A DNA stretch of 64,000 bases from Thermodesulfovibrio sp. (GTDB taxonomy: Bacteria; Nitrospirota; Thermodesulfovibrionia; Thermodesulfovibrionales; Thermodesulfovibrionaceae), in the NCBI GenBank assembly GCA_020725335.1, contig DYFF01000006.1, positions 54,566-118,565 of the forward strand, written 5' to 3'. A model generated the notes under the pieces. It was not told where the DNA came from and did not search any database. It saw only the letters and a list, made by a program, of their open reading frames with translations. A program made the position numbers and the translations under genes. This document shows positions 19,126-27,276 of this stretch, piece by piece (within the stretch, counting starts at the first letter, position 1; every line of letters starts with the position of its first letter).

Positions 19126-20428
19126 GAGACAGTCTCCTTAAAAGATAATAACCTATGTTACATATTATAATATAAGCAAAAAATGTTCCAAGGCAAATGC
19201 CAGCTATTCCAAGGTGTAAAAGAAAAACAAAAACATAGTTAGCTACTCCGTTGGCTATAATTCCTAAAATTGCAACAACGCTTAAAGCTTTAAGTCTCTC
19301 TCTTATTTGAAACACTCTGTAAATAAGTGGCCAGAGAAACATAAAGGGAAGAGAGAGGGAGTAAAATCTAAAGGACTCTGCAGTTAAATCAATATCCATA
19401 TGGGAAAAAGCTCCATATCCAAAAAGAAGCTTTGTCAAATACCATGAAAAGAGGAAAAAGATCACGCTTATAGGTAAAATCAGGAGCAAGATTTTCTTTA
19501 TATAGAAATTTAACTTCTCAATTGAACCCTTAACCTCACATAGAGAAGTTACAGCAATATTTTCAAGCTTTAACACTCCCTTTGGAATACTAGCAAGCAA
19601 AAGACCATAGGTAAGGGCTGAGACAGCCTTTTCACCGAGGTAAGAGGCAAATACTCGGTCTACGAGGATGTAGAGATGAAAAATGCCATAGAGAAACGTA
19701 AGCTGAACAAAATGAGTAAGTAGACTTCGAACTTGTTTATCCAAATAAAACCTGAAATGTATAAATTCTTTGCCCACATAAAACATGTAAGCTGTAGTAA
19801 GAACTTGGGCAATGGATAAACTGATTGATATTATTTTATAGTCTTTAAGGAGAAATAAGCCTAAGGTAACCATAAGAAATGTTGATATTGAAAATATAAA
19901 TTCTCCAATAAAGTAAGCTGTAAATCTTCGCAGACTTCTCAACAATGCTCCGAAATGATGAAAGTAGAAATTCAGAAAAACATAGGGAATCAAAAGAAGA
20001 TATGAAGTTTCTGTGCTTTGAAGAGCATCTATATTAAAGCCAGCTGGAATTTTGAGTATAAGTGGCATAAGAAGAAGAGATAAAGTCAGGATAGAGAAGC
20101 TTAGAAGTGTTGTAAAAGTCATCAATAATCCTGAGAGTTTTTTTAACTCCTCATCTCCTTCAAGCCTTGCACGCACAAGTTGGGGTACTCCTATGGAATC
20201 AAAAACATCTGCAAATATGAGAAAGATTCCCATAAGGGATAAAGCCATGAAGAAACCATCAGTCTGGGTGCTAAAGCCGAGAAGAATGGCTATTGACAGA
20301 TGTTTAGCATAACCAAATCCCCGAGCAATTAGATTAAGAAAGGAGGAACGAAAGATTGCATCAAGAATTTTTTCTTCCCTCTTGAGGTTTAAGCTCATAA
20401 GTGCTTTTAAGTTTTGAGATAAGGACAT
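19118..20428 (-). CDS. MurJ/MVF-type lipid-linked saccharide flippase
   Basis: This is a polytopic membrane protein with about 12 helices of the MOP superfamily. Its N-terminal half resembles MurJ (MviN): GFGYAKHLSIAILLGFSTQTDGFFMALSL followed by VFDSIGVPQLVRAR. At 436 residues it is shorter than MurJ proper (about 500). Its place in a polysaccharide operon suggests it flips an undecaprenyl-linked glycan or O-unit rather than lipid II. It overlaps the following methyltransferase gene by 8 nt. No Wzy polymerase or glycosyltransferase lies in this operon. Confidence 0.75.
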   Translation of the reverse strand: MSLSQNLKALMSLNLKREEKILDAIFRSSFLNLIARGFGYAKHLSIAILLGFSTQTDGFFMALSLMGIFLIFADVFDSIGVPQLVRARLEGDEELKKLSGLLMTFTTLLSFSILTLSLLLMPLILKIPAGFNIDALQSTETSYLLLIPYVFLNFYFHHFGALLRSLRRFTAYFIGEFIFSISTFLMVTLGLFLLKDYKIISISLSIAQVLTTAYMFYVGKEFIHFRFYLDKQVRSLLTHFVQLTFLYGIFHLYILVDRVFASYLGEKAVSALTYGLLLASIPKGVLKLENIAVTSLCEVKGSIEKLNFYIKKILLLILPISVIFFLFSWYLTKLLFGYGAFSHMDIDLTAESFRFYSLSLPFMFLWPLIYRVFQIRERLKALSVVAILGIIANGVANYVFVFLLHLGIAGICLGTFFAYIIICNIGYYLLRRLSHA

Positions 20429-20500
20429 TTATCTTTTCTTTAAGTTTCTGAGATCATTATTGTTTAGTTTTTCTCAAACTGATAAGGTAAAAATCTTCTT

Positions 20501-21505
<1,005 letters not shown>

Positions 21506-21576
21506 TCAATGCTCCGCCTCCTCAGTTACATTGGCATCATAAAGAATAGCCTTAGTAACCGAGCAGGCTATAAAAA

Positions 21577-22086
21577 TTAAGCCAGTTCTATTTCAGAGGC
21601 ATCTATTTTAACACTTACAGACCTCTGAAGCATATGTATTGAAATAATAAAATAATGTTGCTTTTCTTTTTTCTTCAGTATTCCCTTTGCTCCTGCAAGA
21701 GGACCACTTTTTATTCTTACTTGTTGTCCTTCTTTTAAGTATGGATAGGGGTCTATTTCTTTTCCATTTTCTATTGCTTTTCTGAGTGGTATTATCTGTT
21801 CCTCCGGTACAGGCTCTGGCTGTCCTGAGGAATTTTTTATGAAAGTGACAACCCCTGGAGTTTTAAGCACGTTAACCATCAATTCATAGCTTTTCTCTAA
21901 ACAAACAAAAAGATAGCCTGGGAAAAGAGGAAATTTAACAAGTTTTTTTCTGTCCTTCCATTTTCTAAGCCTTTCAACAGCAGGCAAAAATGCCTCTATG
22001 CCAGCCTTTGTGAGTCTCTCAAATACTTTAAACTCATGTCTTGATTTTACATATATGCAATACAAGTTAAATGTTAAGTCTGCCAT
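21577..22086 (-). CDS. NusG-like transcription antiterminator (RfaH/UpxY type)
   Basis: This 169-residue protein has an N-terminal NGN domain (WYCIYVKSR-like start, FLPAVERLRKWKDRKK, FPLFPGYLFVCL) and a C-terminal KOW domain (GQQVRIKSGPLAGAKGILKK). Specialised NusG paralogues at the head of polysaccharide operons act locally as antiterminators that let polymerase read long operons. Its position before galE and the rest of the glycan genes fits that role. It overlaps the winged-helix gene by 13 nt, so the two regulators are made together. A housekeeping NusG would normally lie beside secE and rplK, which are absent here. Confidence 0.82.
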   Translation of the reverse strand: MADLTFNLYCIYVKSRHEFKVFERLTKAGIEAFLPAVERLRKWKDRKKLVKFPLFPGYLFVCLEKSYELMVNVLKTPGVVTFIKNSSGQPEPVPEEQIIPLRKAIENGKEIDPYPYLKEGQQVRIKSGPLAGAKGILKKKEKQHYFIISIHMLQRSVSVKIDASEIELA

Positions 22087-22652
22087 AGATAGTAAACTTT
22101 TACATTTATATTTTTCAATTCAGCAATCTCCTTTTTATCAAAAGTTGCTACAAGAATGGCATCGAAATTAAGACTATTTATTTGGTCCTTTTGATAAAAT
22201 GGCAATTCGTGAAAATTTCTCCTTCCATTTAAACTGATTCCTGCCACTATTTTTATGGGAAGTCCTTTTGATGTAATGTAGCAAAATTCAGCCAATTCAT
22301 CGTCACCCCAAAGAATTATCTCTTTAATACCTGAAGCTATCATTAAACTATATGTTTCTTCTATTCTTGCTTTTATTTCCTTAAAATAATTAAATGACCT
22401 TGCCATATAATTAAGAGTCAGACGAGCTTTTTCTGCAAATCCCTTTAGAGTGAAAACATATATTATTTTTTTACCTGTGAGATTACGAATTTTTATATAT
22501 CCTTTCTTATAAAGCCTTTTTATGTAAGTATTGGTCAAGCCAAGGGCAATTCCAAGCTTAGATGATAAATCTCTTTGAGTTATAGAAGGATTCTTTTCTA
22601 TGTGCTCAAGAATTTTAAGAGAGATTTCATCAGAAGTATTCTCTTTGTTCAT
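22074..22652 (-). CDS. Winged-helix regulator with C-terminal Rossmann-like domain
   Basis: Residues 1-75 form a MarR-like winged helix (SITQRDLSSKLGIALGLTNTYIKRLYKKGYI). The second half reads like a nucleotide- or sugar-sensing Rossmann segment (IKEIILWGDDELAEFCYI, then IVAGISLNG and FDAILVATFDKK). It is the first gene of the polysaccharide operon and overlaps the antiterminator gene. The ATG has no ribosome site. A -10 box lies 7 nt upstream, so the message may be leaderless. The inverted repeat GAAATT-N4-AATTTC over the -35 box suggests autoregulation; this is inference. Confidence 0.72.
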   Translation of the reverse strand: MNKENTSDEISLKILEHIEKNPSITQRDLSSKLGIALGLTNTYIKRLYKKGYIKIRNLTGKKIIYVFTLKGFAEKARLTLNYMARSFNYFKEIKARIEETYSLMIASGIKEIILWGDDELAEFCYITSKGLPIKIVAGISLNGRRNFHELPFYQKDQINSLNFDAILVATFDKKEIAELKNINVKVYYLWQT

Positions 22653-22659
22653 ATTTTGA

Positions 22660-22689
22660 ACAATATCACAAGAAATTCAAAAATTTCAA
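22660..22689 (-). promoter_or_regulatory. Promoter of the polysaccharide operon with overlapping inverted repeat
   Basis: On the minus strand TTGAAA (22689-22684) is followed after 18 nt by TATTGT (22665-22660), with a TG extended -10. The start codon of the winged-helix gene begins 7 nt after the -10 box. GAAATT (22672-22677) and AATTTC (22682-22687) form an inverted repeat across the -35 region, a possible operator. Confidence 0.5.
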
Positions 22690-22721
22690 TTAGTATCAGA
22701 ATAGGAGATATAATTATATGC

Positions 22722-22748
22722 TTGAGAGGGGTTTTTCACCCCTCTCAA
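22722..22748 (-). terminator. Hairpin downstream of glnA
   Basis: TTGAGAGGGG and CCCCTCTCAA form a perfect 10-bp stem with a 7-nt loop just after the glnA stop. The U-tract is poor on both strands, so it may protect the mRNA 3' end or terminate weakly. It separates glnA from the downstream regulator promoter. Confidence 0.6.
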
Positions 22749-22751
22749 ATA

Positions 22752-24086
22752 TTAAAGGATGGGGAGGTATCTGTCTATCTCATATGGAAAAACTCTAATA
22801 CGATAATCGTCCCACTCTTTCTTTTTGCTTTCAATTAGATTGGTGAAAATATGTTCTCCCAATGTTTCTTTAAGAATTTCGCTCTTTTCTGCATACTCAA
22901 TAGCTTCAATCAAGCTACCAGGTAAACTATCAATACCAAGAGCCTTTCTTTCCTCTGGATCAAGATGATAAACATCTTTTTCTATAGGCTCTGGTAATTT
23001 ATATTTCTTATCCACACCTGTTAATCCAGCGTTTAACATACATGCAAAAGCAAGATAGGGATTGCATGCCGGGTCTGGGCTTCTTAACTCAATTCTTGTT
23101 GCCTTCTCTTTACCAGGCTTATAAAGAGGAACTCTTATGAGGGCTGACCTATTTCTTCTTGCCCAGCATATGTATACAGGAGCTTCATAGCCTGGAACAA
23201 GTCTTTTGTAGGAATTAACCCACTGATTTAGCACAAGGGTTAACTCTTTTATGTGTTTGAGAATGCCTGCAATGTAACTCTTTGCTATATCAGAAAGGTA
23301 ATATGGGTCTTTTGGATTAAAAAAGGCATTCTTGTCACCCTTAAAAAGAGACTGATGTGTATGCATTCCACTGCCATTTTCACCAAAAAGTGGCTTAGGC
23401 ATGAAAGTGGCATAAACACCGTATCTTTTTGCGATTTCTTTCACAACAACTCTATATGTCATCACAATATCTGCCATCTGCAGAGCCTCTGAATATCTAA
23501 GGTCAATCTCATGCTGAGAGGGTGCAACCTCATGATGGGAGTATTCCACCTTTATACCCATTTGTTCAAGGGCTAAAATTGTGTCTCTACGAAGGTCCTC
23601 TGCTGCGTCAAGTGGATAATCAAAATAACCACCCTCATCAAGAATCTCTGTGCCTTTGTCAGATTTAAAATAGAAAAATTCAAGTTCAGGACCGAGATAG
23701 AATGTAAATCCCTTCTTCGATGCCTTTTCAAGATTTGTCTTCAAGATATACCTTGGATCACCTTTGTAAGGAGTGCCATCTGGCTCATAGATGTCGCAGA
23801 ACATTCTTGCAACAGGGCTTTCTTTTGGTCTCCACGGCAAAATAGCAAAAGTTGTTGGATCAGGTCTTGCAATCATGTCAGATTCATCAATTCTTGCAAA
23901 ACCATGAATTGAGGAGCCATCAAATCCCATACCTTCAGAGAAGGCAACCTCCAATTCCTCTACGGGAACGGCAAAACTTTTAAGCTGACCAAGAATATCG
24001 GTAAACCATAGTCTAACAAACTTGACGTTTAACTCCTTAACTAACTTCATTACATCCTTTTCATCTCTTGGTTTTGAGTACGTCAT
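22752..24086 (-). CDS. glnA: Glutamine synthetase type I
   Basis: GlnA makes glutamine from glutamate, ammonia and ATP. The signatures present are GFDGSSIHGFARIDESDM, EVAPSQHEIDLRY, the MPKPLFGENGSGMHTHQSL ATP region and RIELRSPDPACNPYLAFA. The length of 444 residues matches the GSI-alpha class. The usual adenylylation loop Tyr is not seen; the region reads HLDPEERKALGIDSLPGSL, so control by adenylylation is unlikely. A clear AAAGGAGG ribosome site is present. A sigma-70-type promoter and a 17-nt motif shared with the glutamate synthase operon lie upstream. Confidence 0.95.
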   Translation of the reverse strand: MTYSKPRDEKDVMKLVKELNVKFVRLWFTDILGQLKSFAVPVEELEVAFSEGMGFDGSSIHGFARIDESDMIARPDPTTFAILPWRPKESPVARMFCDIYEPDGTPYKGDPRYILKTNLEKASKKGFTFYLGPELEFFYFKSDKGTEILDEGGYFDYPLDAAEDLRRDTILALEQMGIKVEYSHHEVAPSQHEIDLRYSEALQMADIVMTYRVVVKEIAKRYGVYATFMPKPLFGENGSGMHTHQSLFKGDKNAFFNPKDPYYLSDIAKSYIAGILKHIKELTLVLNQWVNSYKRLVPGYEAPVYICWARRNRSALIRVPLYKPGKEKATRIELRSPDPACNPYLAFACMLNAGLTGVDKKYKLPEPIEKDVYHLDPEERKALGIDSLPGSLIEAIEYAEKSEILKETLGEHIFTNLIESKKKEWDDYRIRVFPYEIDRYLPIL

Positions 24087-24140
24087 AAAATCCTCCTTTT
24101 TTTATTTTCTGTGAGGCAAAGCCTCTCAAAATAAATTTAA

Positions 24141-24192
24141 CGGCTAACGGTTGCCATTGGTATATAGTATCATTAAATAAAAATTTTGTCAA
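24141..24192 (-). promoter_or_regulatory. glnA promoter with start-site operator motif
   Basis: On the minus strand TTGACA (24192-24187), a 17-nt spacer and TACTAT (24169-24164) form a good promoter. Six nt after the -10 box begins ATGGCAACCGTTAGCCG (24157-24141), which would span +1 to about +17. The same motif, with 14 of 17 identical bases, sits at the same distance in the glutamate synthase promoter. A short hairpin GAGGC-TTT-GCCTC lies between it and the ribosome site. A repressor operator is the simplest reading. Confidence 0.6.
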
Positions 24193-24453
24193 CAATTTTG
24201 TAATTAGTTGAAATTTTAATCTTCATAATTTAATACAATCAATATTCATGCCTAAATATAAAATTAAGATTTTCAAGTCACTACAATTTAAGAACTATAA
24301 TTAACAGTTACAAATTTAATACATTTTTGTCAAACATTTCATTTTTGTTCTATACTAATTTTATATTAATCTAAATTAGTTACTATATTTATAGGGATTA
24401 TTTTTAAAATTATGAAAAATTTTTCTATAAATATTTATTACATTTAAAATCCA
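24193..24453. other. AT-rich divergent intergenic region
   Basis: This is the middle of the 434-bp gap between glnA and the glutamate synthase operon. It is very AT-rich, with no ORF having a ribosome site. A further minus-strand TTGACA near 24334 has a weak TAACTG 17 nt downstream and could be an upstream glnA promoter. Nothing else stands out. Confidence 0.4.
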
Positions 24454-24506
24454 TTGACAAAATTGTTAACTTAATAATATGCTAAAGATATGGTAACCAT
24501 TTGCCG
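24454..24506 (+). promoter_or_regulatory. Glutamate synthase operon promoter with start-site operator motif
   Basis: TTGACA (24454-24459), an 18-nt spacer and TATGCT (24478-24483) form the promoter. Six nt later comes ATGGTAACCATTTGCCG (24490-24506), which aligns with the glnA motif. The core GGTA-N6-TGCC resembles a dyad. The motif ends 14 nt before the ATG, just upstream of the ribosome site AAGGGAG. Confidence 0.6.
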
Positions 24507-24520
24507 AAGGGAGATTATTA

Positions 24521-25630
24521 ATGTGTAGATTGGCAGCTATAACATCGTCAAAATATTTTTCACCAATGGAGAATATTCTTGCCCTTGAAACAATGAAAGA
24601 AGGGCATGATGGCTCCGGACTGGGTCTTACACTTAAAGACCTGGGAGGAGATTTCAAGGACCTAAAAGAATATCCAATTTTATCAGGTATTTGTTCCAGA
24701 AAAGGAAGAGAAGTGCTTGATGCCTACATGGATGAAATGGGATTTAAGCTTTTGCATAGATGGAGACCTAAGATAAAACCAGTTAAAGGAATTATAGCAA
24801 GGGATTTTTATTTTGCTGGTGTTTATGACTATCCTGATGAATGGAAAGATAAATCCTTCGAGGAAAAAGAACAATTTCTTATGAATACAAGATTGACACT
24901 CAGAAAAATGGGCGAGGCTGATGAATCTATTTTTGTTTTTTCTTTTTATCCTGATGTGATTACTCTAAAAGAGGTGGGAGATCCTCTTGAAATTGGTGAA
25001 TTTTTTGGTCTTGACAAAGATATCCTAAAGGCAAAAATAATTTTCGCTCAGGGCAGACAAAACACTAATTATCAAATTTATCTTTATGCCTGCCATCCCT
25101 TTTTCCTTCAAGGATACTGCACAATGACTAATGGTGAAAATACAGCCTTTGTTCCAATAAGAGAATTTCTCACAAGTAGAGGTTTTCCAGGCTATATGGG
25201 ATATAATTCAGACAGTGAAGTTTTCTGCCACATACTTCACTATACAAATAAAAGACTTGGATTTCCTCTTACCTACTATAAAGATGTAATTACACCTCTT
25301 AAATGGCAAGAAATTAAGACAAGGACTGATAGAGAAGCGCTCTCATTAATGAAGCAATCTCTTAGACCCCTATGTATTGACGGACCAAACATGGTAATCG
25401 GTTTTATCCCTGATGGAACATGCTTTATGGTTCAGGATGCAAAGAAATTAAGACCAGGAGTTGTTGGTGGGGTTAAAGGTAAGTATGCTCTGATGTCAGA
25501 ACTCTGCGGGCTTGATAAAGTTATCCCCGAAAGAGATAAATCAAAAGATATATTTCCAATGAAGTATGATATGGTGATTGTGTCACCAGATGCGAAGGAG
25601 GTAAAGGTATGGAACCAGCTACAGGCTTAA
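24521..25630 (+). CDS. Glutamate synthase, glutamine amidotransferase subunit (split type)
   Basis: This is a class II (Ntn) glutamine amidotransferase domain. Cys2 directly follows the initiator Met (MCRLAAITS) and becomes the N-terminal nucleophile. HDGSGLGL and the FGF-like interior are typical. In classical bacterial GltB this domain is fused to the FMN domain; here it is a separate 369-residue protein, as in archaeal-type split glutamate synthases. It releases ammonia from glutamine for the downstream FMN subunit. The next gene begins 22 nt before its stop, which implies coupled translation. Confidence 0.85.
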   Translation: MCRLAAITSSKYFSPMENILALETMKEGHDGSGLGLTLKDLGGDFKDLKEYPILSGICSRKGREVLDAYMDEMGFKLLHRWRPKIKPVKGIIARDFYFAGVYDYPDEWKDKSFEEKEQFLMNTRLTLRKMGEADESIFVFSFYPDVITLKEVGDPLEIGEFFGLDKDILKAKIIFAQGRQNTNYQIYLYACHPFFLQGYCTMTNGENTAFVPIREFLTSRGFPGYMGYNSDSEVFCHILHYTNKRLGFPLTYYKDVITPLKWQEIKTRTDREALSLMKQSLRPLCIDGPNMVIGFIPDGTCFMVQDAKKLRPGVVGGVKGKYALMSELCGLDKVIPERDKSKDIFPMKYDMVIVSPDAKEVKVWNQLQA

Positions 25631-27276
25631 AGCTTGACTATAATCATAAATTAACACTAAAAGAGTTTCCATACATTGTTAGATGGAGAGAAGACCGTTG
25701 TAAACGTTGCGGTCAATGCACAGCTGTATGTCCCAATGGTGCTATTAAGCCTGCTGTTAAATACATGCGGGTCATTGAATCAGGTGGAGATACACCTAAG
25801 CCAAGACCTGTAAGAAGAATCATACACGTAATTGAACAGGTTGATAACATGGAAAACTACTGCACAGGCTGTGCCATGTGCGCTCTTGTTTGTCCAAATA
25901 ATGCAATTGAGCCTGAATACAATCCTCAGAATAAGTTTCTCTTTTACAAAAACCGAGGTGGTGAAGGATATAAAAGAGGTGGAAGAAGAAATGACCCAGG
26001 GGTCTCCACCCTTGATAGAATTAAATTTACAAGAATCTCTATGCTTACTGACCCTGCTTTGGATGCTGGAAGGCATGAATTCAGAGTTCGTTCATATATT
26101 GGAAGAATTCTTCCACCAGAGGAATTACCCCTTAAAGTTGAAGATGGCAAGCTCGTAGTTGATAAATCCTCAGGGAAATTCATACCACCTGTAAGAGAGA
26201 TATTCCCCATAATGATTGGAAGTATGTCAATTGGAGCTCTCTCTCCTCACATGTGGGAAGGACTTGCTATGGGTGTAGCTTACTTAAATGAAGTTGAAGG
26301 AATTCCTGTAGTTATGTGCTCTGGAGAAGGAGGCTTTCCTCCAAGACTTCTTAAATCAAAATATGTAAAATATTTCATACTACAGATTGCCTCAGGTTAC
26401 TTTGGCTGGGATAGCATAATTCATACACTTCCTTACATGACAGAAGACCCAGCAGCAATAGAGATTAAATATGGTCAGGGTGCAAAACCAGGCGATGGTG
26501 GATTGCTTATGGCACCCAAAGTAATAAAACTAATTGCTGAGATAAGGGGTGTTCCTAAATATGTTGATCTTCCCTCTCCTCCTACACATCAGACTAAATA
26601 CTCCATTGAAGAAGCAGTTATGAAGATGATTCAGTCCATGTCTATGGCTTTTGGATTTAGAGTGCCTGTTTATCCAAAAATTTCAGGAACACGAACAGCC
26701 AAAGCAGTACTAAACAACCTTGCCCGTAACCCCTATGCCGCAGCGCTCTGCATAGACGGAGAAGACGGTGGTACAGGAGCAGCATACAATGTATCCCTTG
26801 ATAAAATGGGACATCCGATTGCATCAAATATTAGAGAGTGTTACCTTGACCTTGTAATGCAGGGTAAACAGAATGAACTTCCTCTGATTGCTGCTGGAGG
26901 CATTGGAAAAAAAGGAAATCTTGCAGCCAATACAGCAGCACTTATAATGCTTGGTGCCTCAGCTGTCGCAATAGGAAAATACATTATGCAAGCTACAGCT
27001 GACTGTCTTGGTGATGAGTATAACCGTTGTAACCTTTGTAATACAGGAAAATGTCCAAGAGGAATAACAACTCAAGACCCTAAGCTTTACAGGCGTCTTG
27101 ACCCAGATAAAGTTGCTGAGAGGGTGGTAGAAATTTTCAAGGCTGCTGATGTGGAACTTCGTAAAATTTTTGCACCGATGGGAAGAAGTACAGAGCTTCC
27201 AATTGGAATGTCCGATGGTTTAAGTATAGATGATAAAGCAATGGCAGAAAGGTTGGAGATAAGCTATGCCTGCTAA
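25609..27276 (+). CDS. Glutamate synthase, FMN-binding subunit with two ferredoxin clusters
   Basis: The N-terminus has two 4Fe-4S motifs: C31/C34/C37/C41 and C85/C88/C91/C95. The rest is the GltB central FMN and 2-oxoglutarate domain, with GSMSIGALSPHMWEG, the GQGAKPGDGG loop, GTRTAKAV, the EDGGTGAAYNVSLD FMN block and a late CNLCNTGKCPRGITTQDP cluster segment. It makes glutamate from 2-oxoglutarate and ammonia. The added ferredoxin module suggests electron delivery through Fe-S clusters. The start ATG has an AAGGAGG ribosome site inside the previous gene. The 3' end overlaps the next gene by 11 nt. Confidence 0.9.
   Translation: MEPATGLKLDYNHKLTLKEFPYIVRWREDRCKRCGQCTAVCPNGAIKPAVKYMRVIESGGDTPKPRPVRRIIHVIEQVDNMENYCTGCAMCALVCPNNAIEPEYNPQNKFLFYKNRGGEGYKRGGRRNDPGVSTLDRIKFTRISMLTDPALDAGRHEFRVRSYIGRILPPEELPLKVEDGKLVVDKSSGKFIPPVREIFPIMIGSMSIGALSPHMWEGLAMGVAYLNEVEGIPVVMCSGEGGFPPRLLKSKYVKYFILQIASGYFGWDSIIHTLPYMTEDPAAIEIKYGQGAKPGDGGLLMAPKVIKLIAEIRGVPKYVDLPSPPTHQTKYSIEEAVMKMIQSMSMAFGFRVPVYPKISGTRTAKAVLNNLARNPYAAALCIDGEDGGTGAAYNVSLDKMGHPIASNIRECYLDLVMQGKQNELPLIAAGGIGKKGNLAANTAALIMLGASAVAIGKYIMQATADCLGDEYNRCNLCNTGKCPRGITTQDPKLYRRLDPDKVAERVVEIFKAADVELRKIFAPMGRSTELPIGMSDGLSIDDKAMAERLEISYAC

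Noticed and set aside
22722..22748. Bidirectional terminator near glnA.
   Set aside because: It was kept only as a glnA hairpin: neither strand has a good U-tract and both flanking genes run on the same strand.
24490..24506. Possible sigma-54 promoter (TGG...TTGC) before the glutamate synthase operon.
   Set aside because: The spacing between GG and GC is one base short of the required 10, and the element lies next to the ribosome site, while a good sigma-70-type promoter is present upstream.
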